A stretch of 64,000 nt of DNA from assembly GCA_954871525.1 (NCBI GenBank), contig OX940870.1, positions 8,587,501 to 8,651,500 of the forward strand, in the 5' to 3' direction. The stretch comes from Parietaria judaica (lineage: Eukaryota; Streptophyta; Magnoliopsida; Rosales; Urticaceae). The notes under the pieces were generated by a model that did not search any database, had not been told where the DNA came from, and was given only the letters and a program-made list of their open reading frames with translations. Position numbers and translations under genes: made by a program. How positions within the stretch are numbered: position 1 is the first letter of the stretch; the number at the start of each line of letters is the position of its first letter. Shown here piece after piece: positions 21,119 through 34,101 of this stretch.

Positions 21119-23757
21119 TCACGTCGACTTGTTCGCCTGCACCCTCTTCCTCGCCAAGAACAACAAGAACCTCGGGAACAGAGACTTCTTCTTCTTCTTT
21201 GCCGTCATGGGTTCTTGAAACAAAGCGTCATCGGTGGTGTCCCCGGAAATGTAGGAGCTTGGGCTGAGGGCATAATGTGAAGAAATGTCCGCGTCGGAGA
21301 CCTGGTTTTCGATCACAGGGTTTGCGACAGCGGCTGCTTCAGCGGATTTCCGGCGAAGCTCGTGCTCGGACCGCCACTTTCGGAGCTCCTGCTCCACTCC
21401 CAACTTCCCTTCCTTGGCCTTCTCGGCCTTCTCCATCGCCATCCTCAGCGCCTCTCTTCTAGAAGCGATCTCCCGGTTGACTTCTTCCAGCTTCTCCAAT
21501 GTTCTCAGCTCGGATTCCTTGGCCGTCTCAATCTGAGAAATGGCCGATGCTACCCTGGCATTCGCCAACTCCTCCGCCTCGTGGGCCCACTTGCTGAGTT
21601 CGTAGTACTCCTCCAAGGAGAGCGTTACTCCGGTGGGCGAGTCCCCACTGTAAGCTGATTCGCTCTCTTGCAAAGCTTTGATCGCTGATAAAGCCAGTTG
21701 TTCCGAGGCTTTAGCGGCTTCTATTTCCTTCTGGGCTGCGAGCAATCTGCTCTGAATCGTGCTCGCTCCGGCCTTAGCTTGCTCGAATTCTTCCTTAGCC
21801 TTGCGCAGCTCCTCACGCGCCTCTTGGGCTTGGCTCTTGGCCTGGTCGGCCTCCTGGGCTGCTTGTTGCAGTTGCCTCGGGATCTCAACCATCTTCTCTC
21901 TGACTTCCTTCTCCTTCATCTGAGCCACAGCGATTTCCGATTTGGTGTTGTTCAGTTCTGCTTCGAGAGAGGCGACGGCCACCGATGCCATCCCTTCTCT
22001 CTGCTGAACCGCAGCGAAGGCTGATTTTTGGTTTCCGAGCTCCAATCTCAGCGATGCTGCAGCCACTTTCAGGCAATTCACTTCAGCAATTGCTTTCTCG
22101 ATGTTGGTCTTCACTTCCTCGAGCTCGTTTTTGGCAGAAGCAACCGCTACTTGTATGTCAGTATGGGTCTTGTTACCCGGTTCCTCTGTTCCCTCCTCCT
22201 TCAGCTTTGCTTCCATGTACGCTGCTAATTCCGCTTTTAAGTCTGCCAGAAGAGCCGAGGCGGTATCGAGCTTCGATTTGAGATCCTTCGACGAGAGAAT
22301 CTGTTGGTTGAGTCTGTGAAGCTCGTCTTCGGCTTGTTTCAGTTCCTTTTCCCAGTTCAGTGAATCTTGTTCCCGTGCCATGGCTGCTCCGATCCTCTGT
22401 TCCTCGGCTTCCAAATGGGCGGCGTGTGCAGATTCTAATGATTCCTTCGTTGCAATCAGCTCGATGGTCAGTTCTTCAACTGTTTTCTCGACTTCCTTCG
22501 ACGCGGAAACCGCTTCGATGGCTCTCTTCACAGCAATGTCTCTGTCAGTCACCAAAGAAACGTATTCTTTCCGTAGAGCTTCTAACTCCTCTTTCACCGA
22601 TTTCAGCTCAGAAACAGCAGCCGTGTGCCTGGCCTTTGCCACCTCGAGCTGTGCCTTGGCAGCGACGCTCGCCTCATCAGCGATCCCTTGCTCCATCTCT
22701 TCAACTCGTAGCTTGGCGAGTTCTGAATCCTGTTTCGCCTGATGCTCTTCAGTTTGGGCTCTCTCAAGGTTGAGCTTCAGTTCCTCGACAAGTCTCTTAG
22801 TGCTGTCCAACTCCTTCAGTACTAGCAATTTTGCCTCTTCGGCAGTTTCTGATCGCTTTCGGAAGTCGGGAATTTCTTCCTGAGCTCTCTCAAGTTCCTG
22901 CTCCACAAGCTTGCGTCTCTGCTCGGGAAAATATAGAAGTTATGAATTTAAAACGAGGTTTATTAGCAGTGGAACTTGCTGTATTTGCGGTACAAGTGCG
23001 ATGACAGAAACAATTTGAATAAATGAAAATCGAAAGAGGTTTATTGCAGATGGGGCAAAAGGAGAAAATGTGACAATTTAAGAGGGGAAGGTGAATAAAA
23101 AATCAAATGAGCTTTTTAGTAATTCAATACCTCGACAGTCTGAATTTTATGAGCTTTCCAGTCAACGATTCCTCCAAATTTGGAGACGGCTTCTTTGACG
23201 GATTCAAACGGCGCCGTTGTATCAATGAGGCCTCTGTTGGCATCATACTGTTTCGCCTGTTTTGGAGAATCAGTCGTTTCTTGTTTTCTCGCTGGAACTT
23301 TGGCGACCTTTGTGCTTGTAAGACCGAGCTCTGCCGGTTGCACCACGTCATCCTTTCTGGAGATAGTTGCCTCGGGAATCGAAACAGAAGGAGCAACCAC
23401 ACCAGCAACATCCGGAAACAGTTGCCTACTGGTATCTTCAATCCCGTTACTTTGATTTTCGCCGTCATTTCCTTCGACTGCATTTGGGGACGTCGAAGCA
23501 ACATCCGGTGTGGAATCTTCCACCAAAGAATCTCGATCCGAAGTCAATACCGGCGCATCAGATGCAGCTTCCACGGTTAAGTGACTTTCGGTCGTAGGAT
23601 GTTGGGTTCTCTCAGAATCATCTTCAACGGCTTCTACCTTCGCATCGCCCGCCTCGCTGTTGCTTTCAACGTTTCCATTGAGGTCCGAGCTTCCCTTAGC
23701 CTCGTCGCTAGACCGACCATCATCACGGCGTTGTTCATCGCTTTTCACATCCTCCAT
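21119..23757 (-). CDS. WEB1: WEB1-type coiled-coil protein for chloroplast movement
   Basis: On the minus strand exon 1 is 23757-23131 and exon 2 is 22918-21119, joined in phase 0, giving 808 residues. About 170 acidic, low-complexity residues are followed by [21 protein letters not shown], the family's signature, and [16 protein letters not shown] across the splice. A long coiled coil (residues about 205-740) contains [22 protein letters not shown] and [26 protein letters not shown], and then a basic tail. Length and wording fit Arabidopsis WEB1, which binds PMI2 and tunes chloroplast photorelocation speed through chloroplast-actin filaments. A WEB1-like paralogue is possible. The ATG at 23757 is chosen because the upstream codon is GTG. 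A 5' UTR intron with its donor near 24190 is likely. Confidence 0.92.
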
Positions 23758-26328
23758 TTGCACAAACTAAATTCAAAGCACCAGAAAAGTTACACGAGAG
23801 CCGATTCCTGAAAACGCAGAATATCGCAACAAACACAGAATCTAGCGCCGGAACCCGACCTAACCAGTAATTTTCACTGAATTAAAACGTGTTAATCTTG
23901 GCGAAGCACGTCGATATAGCAATTCTATACATGGAATGTAATCATTATGATTAGACAACAATTATGAACACGATGCTATCTTCAGAGCAAAAATCTATGA
24001 AATCACATAAATAAACCTAATCATATATACATATATATACACATGTTCCAGATAAAAAGAAGAGAGTTGATCAGAAACTCGAAAACCTTGAAAGAAAATA
24101 ACAGATCAAACGGGAAACTTCAAACTCGAAATTCAACAGAGCTCGATTTGCGCCATTGACGAATGAAGAAAGAAAAGGAGAGACGAACTCACGGGATTAG
24201 CCAGCAGAAACGAGAGGAGAGGCTCGGAATTGGAATTGAATCGAGGCAGGCTCAAACGAATATCTGAAGACTGCAATAATCAGTCAAACCCACCCAAAGA
24301 TTTTCTAAAATAAAACCATTAACTAAAAATAGAGAGAATTGGAGAGCTTCTCTCCTCCGAGATTTTCTACTTTTATTTATTTTATTTTATTTTATTTTAT
24401 TAAATAAGCACAGTTTTTTTTTGGGAGTCAAAAATGGAGACCCAGCTGAACCAGAGGTGGGTGTATGGTCTTCCATGGATCCTCTCTGTCCACCTCACAC
24501 TTCTATTTTGTCATTTCTTAATTAATTAATTATTTAATTTTAATCATGGTGCTTTTTTGGGCTTCTCTTCTTAATTAATTTTCTCTTTATCTTTACAGCC
24601 AGTTTCGGCTTGGCTTCTTTTGTTAATACTGATTAATTAGCTTGTTTCTTTCAATTACGAGCAAATTATATCTTCTTATAAGTAAATTATATTATACGTA
24701 CGAATCTTAGAGAAAAAGAGTGAGCCAAAAATAATAATTTTAATAAAGCACATTTATAATTTATAAGCCCACTTGCCATTAAGCAATGTATATAATAACC
24801 AATCCACTTCACCGCAATTGCCTTTGTGATGTGTGATTATGAATTCACTACGGATCATTAGTGGATTTGTTACATGGAGCAGTTAATTAAAAATTAGTAT
24901 GATATTAAAGTTACAGAGAGAGATTAATAAATTCTAATCAAGTTTAACAAGATAAAATAATAGCCACAAAACAACAAAAAATCCCAGAATAAATAGAGTG
25001 AATTAAAGTCACCGTGCTCCACAAGTTAAATGACCATTATGCCCATAAATACTCTGCTAAACTATATCTTTTCTTAATGGTAATTAAGTAAAACAGAGGC
25101 GTCTAAGTCACGTGATAACAGAGAACGATGGGCTGAGTCATGTGGTAATGACTAATGACGAATTAGTCCCCGGAAAATCCATATTAGAAGAGAGCATTAC
25201 AAATTATAATCAAAGACCCTTTACTTCGTACAGTTACTGATTCTATTATTCTGCAAAGAGTTAATATTTTTATCTTTTTAACCATTTGGTCAAACATTTA
25301 ATATATATATATTTTAACTCGTACCATTACAAATGAAGAGCTAAATAAAAACCTTTGTACTCTTAAACAAAAAAAACCTTTGTACAAATTCAACAAACCT
25401 TTTACCAAAAAAGTAAAAATTAGTCTTTATTTTTATTTTTCTCTAATGTAGCTCTTAATTAATAATTTAATATATATCTTGATTTTGTACTTTTGTCCAT
25501 ATCTCTTTTAATTCTGTATTTTGTATTTATCTATATGACTTCTCAAAGTCAAAGGTATATGTTAGGATTCACCTCCATCGATTCTCCAAACAATGCAACT
25601 TTGGTTCTCGCCTTGCCCAAGACAAAATGCGAAATAAGAACATGGAAAATGAAAGAGCACAAAACCAACTTCAGATCCCGAAAATCAAAAACAAAAAACA
25701 AGATAAAGAGGAGATCTCCCGATGCATAGTCACGTCAGTTCGTGGTCGTTGTCATGTCCTAGAGAGAGAGTGACCTTCCCATGTTTCAAGCCTTTCAATC
25801 AGATTCATCGATCTCTCACGGTCATCCTCAAAATCAAAGAAGAAACACTATCACTGCCAAGTGATAGTGTTGAACACGACGATGTTGATTTCGAAGGAAA
25901 TCAAAGAAGAAGCTTGCAAGAATCGCAACTTTGAAGAAGAATCAAATCGGAGAACCTCAAAGGCGTAAAAATGTACGAGCAAGAGGAGTCACGCCCAAAA
26001 GAATCAAGGGAGGCTATAAGGAGAAATTAGGGTTAATCTCGATCCTTAGAACACCAAAGCTTGGATAGCCAAGATAGAATGAAGCAAGTAATAGGGCATA
26101 AATCACCATCTTACCACTCATAACAATACACGTCATTTTAAGCTTAGTACTAAATTGGGCTTCATCATATATACCAACAGTATATATTAAAAATAAAACT
26201 AAAGGTAAGTTAGCAAATTAAACCACGTGTACAAGGATAGAAATAAAAAATTCAAGGTCATTTTTACAAAGTGAAGTAAAGGCATAATAGTAAATAATAT
26301 TCATAAATAATTTTTACAATGATAAATG
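23758..26328. other. WEB1 5' region and AT-rich intergenic DNA
   Basis: The first 500 bases hold the WEB1 leader, with a possible leader exon near 24190-24260 and a donor-like GTGAGT on the minus strand. A (TTTTA)n-like tract lies at 24365-24400. From 24450 to 26328 no convincing gene was found. A GC-neutral block at 25720-26080 has short open frames without recognisable motifs. Confidence 0.45.
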
Positions 26329-26494
26329 TGTTATGTGCATTTTTTGTAACATATAAAAATTGGACCCAATTTGACAAAAATTGGGCCCAATGCCCACTGA
26401 AAAAAGTCAAAGCCTGTTGTGGTAAGTCAAGGCCCATTACCAACGCCAGAGGCCCGGGACCGAAGAACTAAGACATTGGCGAGGCCCGGGGCCC

Positions 26495-26612
26495 AAAAGG
26501 CGACGAGGCGACAAGCCGACGAGGCGACAGGCCGACGAGGCGACGAGGCGACAAGCCAACGAGGTGATGAAGCTGACAAGGCGACGAAGCAACAAGCCGA
26601 CGAGGCGACGAA
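26495..26612 (+). repeat. Tandem GACGAGGCGACAAGCC repeat inside the LTR
   Basis: Short units of GACGAGGCGAC and ACAAGCC are repeated about eight times with variation. Such subrepeats are common in LTR U3 regions. Confidence 0.65.
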
Positions 26613-26937
26613 GCCCCTCACCGGAGCTTGGCGATGGCATAACTTGCAATTAGCCTACACGACGAGAAGAACCGAGACTACAAAGATCCCCGGGAAATCC
26701 TCCGAATTTCCCCGAACACAGCCTACGGACTCGCGGACAACCCGAAGGCATCGAAGACAAATCGAGAAGCATCGGAGACCCTTTTTGCAGACAAGGGGGC
26801 CCGACAACCCCCCTGTTGCAGGGAGAAATTCGCAGGACCCCTGAAGGTGCAATATTCAGGGAAATGGGAGGCCCCCAGGGGTGCAATTCCCAAGGAATTC
26901 GCAGGCCCCAGGGTGCAATTTCCAGGAGTTGCTTTCC

Positions 26938-26946
26938 TATAAATAG
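26938..26946 (+). promoter_or_regulatory. TATA box of the solo LTR
   Basis: TATAAATAG lies at the downstream edge of the GC-rich part, before a stretch of TCTCTCTAGCTTTCTCTC. This layout is usual for an LTR promoter and gives the LTR a plus orientation. Confidence 0.6.
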
Positions 26947-27885
26947 GAGCCTTCCCCCCGTCATTTTCACACAGACTCACAACTTTCTCCAGAGCTTCTC
27001 TCTCTAGCTTTCTCTCTCTAGAAAACTCGTCTACTCTTAAGGAGGAAAGGACTTGAGTTAAGAGCTGAGATCGATCTAGAAGCAGAGTCTTAGGCCTGAG
27101 AAGAAAGGTTGTTCGACGGGTCAGCTAAGGCGTCCATTGCTAGGTGGGAAACCAGGCCACCACCTGTGAGGTCGACAGAGACGGAGCTTCCCTTCGTTGG
27201 GACAAGGCCCCTCGTCATACGAGGCCACCTACCCCGACAAGGTCGACAAAGGAGCACACCTCGTCAGGTCAAGGCTCTCACTGTACTTCGCCAACACGAG
27301 GGAAGTTCGACAGTGAGCCTGCCTGCACCAACGAGGTCGACGAAGAGCACATCACGCCGGTAATACCCAGCCATCGGGCCACGGGTCACCCCCGCACCGC
27401 CAATAACGGCACTTCCGACGAGTCAAACCACATCGTCATTCACCCGTCGTTTATCACTAACCCCGAACTACGTGGGACCTGATTATCTTAAATTGAGATA
27501 CGTAGGCAGCCTCGCCCAACCATAAGCGACGGGGCACGGGCCCATTCTACCCTTTTTTGAAGGTCCTCCCTCGCCATAGGAGCTCGCCAAGGAAGGAAAA
27601 GCACGAAGAATCATCAAGACTAGCTCGGAGCTTCATCAAGACCGGAGTTCGCCCAGACGAGGAGCTTCGCCGTGAACCGGACTTCGCCACCACTAAGGAA
27701 GTTCGCCGAGGATCGTCAACGACAGCCCGGAGACTCGCCCAAGACGACGGGATCGCCTCTAGCTTTGACGATCATCGTCAACCCGCGTTGACTCAGCATT
27801 CAATCATCCTTGTGTTCAGCGGGTCAATCTCGTGACCCGAGCCGTAGATCCGACTCTAAGTTGAAACCATTTGTACGCATTAACA

Positions 27886-28705
27886 AAAGGAAAATTTGAT
27901 TTCTGAATCCTCCATTTATCACTAATTGATTTTTTTAATCCTACAATTTTTTTTTTTAAAAAAAATTAAACCCTATTTTTCAATATTTCTTGAGTCAAAA
28001 TTACTCTTACAATATACGACAATTTAAGATAATATTTTACAGGAGTAATTTTGAAAATAAATATAAAAAAAAATATTTTAATTTTAAAACTATGAGTATT
28101 AAAATCAAGTTCTTCAATGATTACTGCCTTATTAGTGGGTCCACGTCAGAGACATAATCACGGCCGTTAATAATTGATTAACACTTTGAACTTCGTGGTG
28201 CGTGTGTGTTTTTGTCACACTTTTTTGGATTTATTTGGAAATCGCGAATCCTAATCCCGATCCTAATCAGTGCATAATTTAGATACCAGAAGCAATTAGA
28301 AGAAGGCTTTGATATTTGGAATTGTAGAACAAAAACAAATAAATAGTGAATGGAGAGTGGAGACTATTTTTGCACCAACGGCTAGTTTTCCTGCCACGTC
28401 ATTTATATATATATATATATTTCATATAGTACTATTTCGAATTTTTCTTTAACCTCAGTTTTAATGAAGTTTGGAAATATGTGACAATGTGACAAAACAA
28501 AACCCATGTCTTGAATTAAATGGCACGTAGTGAGTCTATGTGCATGAACTATGACAGCTATGATCTCTTAATGCTTAATCTGTTTTCATAATTGAATTAT
28601 AAATGTAATTATGTTAATCCTAATTATTTTTGTTACTAAATAGAGGAGCTCTTTAATTTATTGTTGATAAATTAATAGTTCTGATTTTGAATGATTAACC
28701 ACAAT
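27886..28705. other. AT-rich intergenic DNA
   Basis: No gene was seen. A short (AT)n tract lies near 28405. Confidence 0.4.
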
Positions 28706-29420
28706 TAGGGGTGTGCAAAAAAAAACCCAACCCAACAATTTAACCCAACCCAATTGAACCCAACCCCAATCAAACCCAACCCAATTAACCCAATAGTTAT
28801 CGGGTTGGGTTGGGTTCAACCCGAATAAATAGTCGGGTTGGGGTTGGGCTAAATGCATTGGGTTGGGCCGGCCCAATTGACCCAATCAAGATTTTTTTTC
28901 AAATAATTAATTAACTTTTTAAAATATATTTTTGTAGTTTAAACGTTAAATAAGTAAAAGCAAACAACAAATAAATAAATAAAAAATGTATTTCTAGAGT
29001 CTCATTTTTATTTTTAGTCATTATTTAATGTCTATGACCATGTTTCTAGTATACGATTACGATCACATTTCTAGTTTAGTTTACGATATGTTCCGTACTT
29101 GTGTTATTTAATGTTTAAGACTATAATAACGTTAAATTTTTGAATTTGGTGTTTACAGACAATAATATGAAATTTCTATTTATTGATCGACGGTTTAAAT
29201 TTAAGTGTTATTCGGTAAAATATTTATATATATTTTTTAAAGTTTAGTTCAGGCCAATGACCCAACCCAACCCAACCCAACCCATAGTTTTTCGGGTTGG
29301 GTTGGATTGGGTCTTCAAAAATTTTGGGTCGGATTGGGTTATTTTTTCCAAACCCAATATGATCGGGTCGGGTTCATATTTTACCTCGGGTCGACCCAAT
29401 CCAACCCATGCACACCCCTA
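28706..29420. mobile_element. hAT non-autonomous element, AACCC-rich, 8-bp target duplication
   Basis: The 12-base terminal inverted repeat TAGGGGTGTGCA is present at both ends. The target duplication ACCACAAT lies at 28698-28705 and 29421-29428, which is perfect and of the 8-bp size typical of hAT insertions. Both ends carry runs of CCCAACCCAATT or its complement, and the centre is AT-rich and non-coding. Confidence 0.88.
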
Positions 29421-29825
29421 ACCACAATAAATAAGAGCGTGGTGAAGCTTTTGACTCGGAGCTCAAAAACACACGAATTTATTTATGGAACTTTAAAGCA
29501 TTCACAAGATCAATTAATAAGCATTATGTCACGGACAGAGACAGTGACATTTGAGTTCAGATTTTATTCCCAATCGTGCATACAATACATGCTACGCGTT
29601 TTACAATGTATTTATAATATACTATATAATATATACGTATTTTTCTTCTTCTTCTTCTCAAAATTGTTGAATAAAAGAGGCAAATGGTTTAATGGGCTTT
29701 TGGTTCATCTTGGTCAAAGCAGGCCCAATCTCTGATCTTGTTGAGCATTCAGCCCATTTAAGAGAATGCGAGTACAAGTATTCGAGAATATAATATGTTT
29801 ATATTTATAGTGTTTAGAAGACCAA

Positions 29826-32670
29826 GGGGGCGTTTGGAAGCATTTCTAAAAACCATTTTGCCTTTTGGCAAAAGATACTATGGGTATATTCCTCTCAAAA
29901 CATGATTGCTTATCTTTTTGTAAAAATATTTTGTAAGATAGATTTTTCATTTTCATTTTTTTACTCCATGAATTGAAAACGTCTTTTTTACGTTTTTATT
30001 TTTGACAGCTCGCTGACTCTCTCTCCTCATCACCTCTCTCTTGAACTGGGCTCTCCTCTTCAGCTCATTCTCCCACTCTGAGCTCAACTCGCCGTCGGTA
30101 GGCGCTCACCACCGTCACTCACTGGCGCTGAGTTCGCCATCGCTCGGCGCTCACCTCCGAAGTCGCTCGGTGCTCACCTCCGAAGTCGCTCGGTGCTCAC
30201 CGTTGTTGCTAATTAACGCTCGATTTCGCTGTCGCTTGGTGCTCACCGTTTTCGTTCACTGGTGCCCAGTTTCGTCGTCGCCCGGCCATCGTTTCGCCTC
30301 TCCAGGTATGAAAACACCATTAAAGATCAATCGACAGAAACCCTAAGTAGCATTCTCTGCATTCTTATTAATATTCGTTTTCTTTGCTGGAACTCCATTG
30401 ATATGCAATCGCTCTCTACTAACTTTTTAATTTTCTTGCAATCACTCTCCCCATGTTTCTTCTTCTATGAATTCCTCTACAATCGTTCTCTCTCTCTGGT
30501 TTTATGAATACAAGCTAGAACTCCATGATTACAAGTCCTCTCTCTGCAATCTGATTTTACGTAGACTTTGGTTTATGAACATATGGTTCATAGATGTTTA
30601 TTTGATTTATATACATAGACTTTGATTTGATTTTTGGTACTCCCTTGATGTTAATTTTTATTTATATCATCTTTGATTTATGCACAAGGCCTTTTGTAAA
30701 TGCACAAGTTTGATTTATATACATAGACTTTGATTTGATTTTTGGTACTCCCTTGATGTTTATTTTATTTACATCCATAGACTTTATAGACTTTGTATTC
30801 GTTCAAACTTCAAACAATATACATATATGATATACAGGGATATACGATCAGCTCACTGATCAAACCAATAAAAACAAAGGAAATATTTTAGGAATATATG
30901 ATATGTTCTTAGATTATATTGTACAAAGAAGCTTTAACTATCCATGTTATATTGTATATATATTAGGCTCTTTAAATATATATTCAGGTTTATAGGGATC
31001 ATGTTGTACGTCGTGTGATATGTATTGAACATGTGTTTTAAATAGATTATGGAGTCTTCTGATGAGTCAGACGAGGAATACGAGAGAATAGAAGAAGAGA
31101 TGAGTCGTAATAATCGGAACCAATTGCAATTATTGGCATTATTAGCCGCGGCACAATCATCAAAGCAAGCGGAACGCATTGAGAGGAATCGACAACATGT
31201 TTCAGAATTAAGTGGTATTGGTTATGCATTAGAGCAAATTAATGGTCATGGAACGAACCTTTTTAATATGTGTCGTATGAACCGAGCACCGTTTCTTGCA
31301 ATAGTCGAGTTAATAAGGCCATCATTAAAAGAAGGGCGACTACCATTAGAAGCGTCATTCATGATTTTCATGCATATACTTTCACATTCCAATCGAAATA
31401 GAACTGTACAAGATAGATTCCAAATTTCGGGCGAGACTGTGAGCCGTCATTTTCGCAAAGTTCTGTATGCTATATTAGCCTTAGCACCAAGGGTGATCAC
31501 TCAACCCCCAGTTGGACCTACGCCTCCAGAGATCGAACAAAGTAGGAAGTATTATCCTTGGTTCAAAGTAAGTCTTCGTTAGTTTAATTTATATTTACAA
31601 ATTCGTCTTGGATTTATTATTTTATAATAGTTTGAAACCTATTTCAGGATTGCATTGGTGCTATTGACGGCACACATATTGAATGTATTGTACCCAGCGA
31701 GGACCAAAAAAGGTATCGATCACGCAAAGGTACATGCAGTATGAACGTTATGGCAGCGTGTACATTCGACATGAAGTTTACATATGTACATACAGGCTTC
31801 GAAGGTTCTATGGCTGATTCTCGAGTCCTACGTGAGGTAATGACGGCGAACAATAGTAGTTTCTTTGTACCGCCACTTCCATTCTATTATGTCGTCGATT
31901 CCGGCTATCCAAATATACCGGGGTTCTTGGCACCATATAAAAAGGCCCGATATCACTTGGATACTTTTAGAAACACTAATATAGGGCCTCCAGATGGGTA
32001 TGAAGAAGTGTTTAACTACAAGCACTCGTCTCTTCGAAACGTTATAGAAAGATGTTTCGGCGTCCTTAAAGCCCGGTTTCGCATTCTTAAGAGCATGTCA
32101 TCTTATGACCTAGAGCGGCAGAGCGACATAGTTATGGCATGTTTCGTTGTTCATAACTTAATCAAGATGTACGCCACAGAAGACAGTTTATTTGAGCGGT
32201 GGAGTCAAGACATACCAATTGTCGAAATTGATCCTGAAGCAGAAATTTCAAATCAAACACAAGGAGGAGATGATAGTAGAAATTGGCCCAATAACGCTGA
32301 ACGAGTTGCGTGGGGAGAATTTAGGGACCATATTGCAAATTTAATGTGGGGGTTTTCACAGTAACGAGTAATTGTATTTTGTAATGTGTAACATGACAAA
32401 GTTAATTTGTTGTAATTTAGCATGGTTTATTTTTTCTTACTTATTTGCATAAATAATTAGTTTCAATTAATTATCATTATTATTAGTATTTTTTTATTAA
32501 ATCAGTTTTAACAAAAAAATTAACCAAACACTGTTTTCTTTTTTCTTTTCAAAAAACAGTGTAACAAAATAACAACCAATCACATTTTCAAAACATTTTT
32601 ATAAACCTATTTTGAAAAATTAAAAATGCAAATGCAAAATGAAAATACAAAATGCTTCCAAACGCCACCC
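29826..32670 (+). mobile_element. PIF/Harbinger-type DNA transposon
   Basis: The ends match as inverted repeats: GGGGGCGTTTGGAAGCATTT on the left, and GGGTGGCGTTTGGAAGCATT on the right read inward. They differ by one base position near the tip. The interior carries a full transposase gene at 31049-32364. A target duplication is unclear (CAA before, AAA after). Between the left end and the transposase is a CT-rich, GCTCGGTGCTCACC-repeating block (30100-30260) and a duplicated 45-base direct repeat (about 30607-30655 and 30709-30757). Confidence 0.82.
31049..32364 (+). CDS. PIF/Harbinger transposase (HARBI1-like, DDE_Tnp_4)
   Basis: Exon 1 is 31049-31567 and exon 2 is 31648-32364, with a clean GTAAGT...TTTCAG intron in phase 0. 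Together they encode 411 residues without any stop. An acidic N-terminus (ESSDESDEEYERIEEE) is followed by a helix-turn-helix-like part (TVQDRFQISGETVSRHFRKVL). The catalytic core comes next: DCIGAIDGTHI with the first Asp, YYVVDSGYPNIPGFLAPY with the second Asp, and NVIERCFGVLKARFRIL with the Glu. This family cuts and pastes DNA, normally with a separate Myb/SANT-like partner that brings it to the nucleus and the ends. No partner frame was found in the element. The open frame suggests recent activity or domestication. Confidence 0.92.
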
Positions 32671-34101
32671 AAATTGTTAATCTAAAATTTTAGATCCAGA
32701 TTTCTTAAGTCCATTTTATTCTATCTATTATCCCGTGCATATGACTTTTTTTTTTCCAGACAAAAGTGTTGATTTAAACATGTTGGAACGCAATTAACGT
32801 ATTTAGACGCAGAATTAAAGACAAATTAGGTCTCTCAAGTCTTAAAAAATCTCTCTTTAAATGTTGTAGATTGATAATGAAATTGAAACTTAAAGACTAC
32901 GTATTTTATAACTTTAGCCATAACAGGTTATCGGTAGTTTTATAATAATAATAATAATAGAAATATTTACCTTTTCTGTTTTGCTTTTAGATTTTGTGTT
33001 GCGAGGTAAAATATTGTGTACTTATCGATTTTTAATTAAATTAAATTTTACAAAGAGTAAACGTAATTGTTAAAACACAATGATTTTTTTTTTTTGAGGG
33101 CGGCACAATGAAAATCTAATGTAACTGAAACTTTGTCCATCTAATAGTCTTGCAATTATCGAACACATTTGGATTAATTATCAAAAAGTGATTTCATTAT
33201 TCATAAATCATAACTACTCATGGCTGCGTGACGAAACCCTAATAAGTGTATATTATTCTTAATAATGCCCCATTGTTAGCTTCAATCAGATTAGAGTTCA
33301 ACCAAAAGCATTACTTAATTTATAATCAAAGACTAATAAGAGACTTCATGTGTCATGCTTAACTAAATTATTGCCATCATCAACTAGATAATAGATTCTA
33401 ACATAAACTATGCTGATCTCATGGATTTGAAAGCTTAACAAGAAGAAACATGCAACTAGGCCTAGAGCTGTATGCATTTATAATAATTATAATTATAACT
33501 ATAATTATAGCATATGTTCAACCCGTGAGATTTAAAAATTCACATTTGATATTTTCGATCACATATGTCTTCTTGGTTGGTGCACCAAAAAATTAATATA
33601 TATATACCAACCAATATATCTACTATATATGCTATTTTCGATCGCATAGGTCTTCATAAAACAATGAAAAGCAAAAACTGTGTTTTATAAAATATTTTTA
33701 CAAAAACATAAACAATCACGTTTTCAAGGGGATATACCCTAAGCATCTTTTGACTAAATGCAAAATCATTTTAGATAAAGTTTTCAATCAGACTACCTAA
33801 ACTATAGTTTTTATTTTTCAGATTCAAAATTTTAGGTATTAAATTTATTTGGATTTGATCAAAACAGAAATATAATCAAGGTATTATCTTAAATCTACAC
33901 CAATTATACATTTAAATAAAGTTATCTATTTAACTTTGTTGCAATTACTGTTGTGCATGAAAAAGATGGTTCTATAATCTCATGTATTATTTTTCACTAA
34001 GTGGCATTGCAACAAGTACAATGAAGAACAATACCTCGTAAAAATCTATTCACACATAATTTATGATTTAAAAATAAAAAATAAAAAAATTAAGCAAAGT
34101 C
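32671..34101. other. AT-rich intergenic DNA
   Basis: No gene was seen. It holds the 3' flank of the transposon and the 3' UTR side of the GUX-like gene. Confidence 0.4.

Larger units (their letters stand above)
26329..27885 (+). repeat. Probable solo LTR, gypsy type
   Basis: This GC-rich block in AT-rich DNA begins TGTTATGTGC and ends CGCATTAACA (TGT...ACA). It carries a good TATA box at 26938-26946, followed by a CT-rich leader. No primer site or internal region follows. The five bases before (AAATG) and after (AAAGG) differ by one, which could be a decayed target duplication. A run of CGACGAGGCGACAAGC-like repeats lies at about 26495-26612. The left boundary is uncertain; the GC-rich part starts near 26415. 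Confidence 0.6.

Noticed and set aside
25722..25934. Possible small gene in the WEB1 upstream region
   Set aside because: Short, without known motifs, splice sites or a clear promoter. Not better than chance.
26419..26970. Open frames on both strands in the GC-rich LTR
   Set aside because: They follow from the CGACGAGG tandem repeat and GC richness; the composition is repetitive on both strands.
30041..30346. Open frame in the Harbinger element as a possible Myb-like partner gene
   Set aside because: It consists of repeated Ser-Leu-Gly-Ala-His-like words from a tandem repeat and has no SANT/Myb tryptophan pattern.
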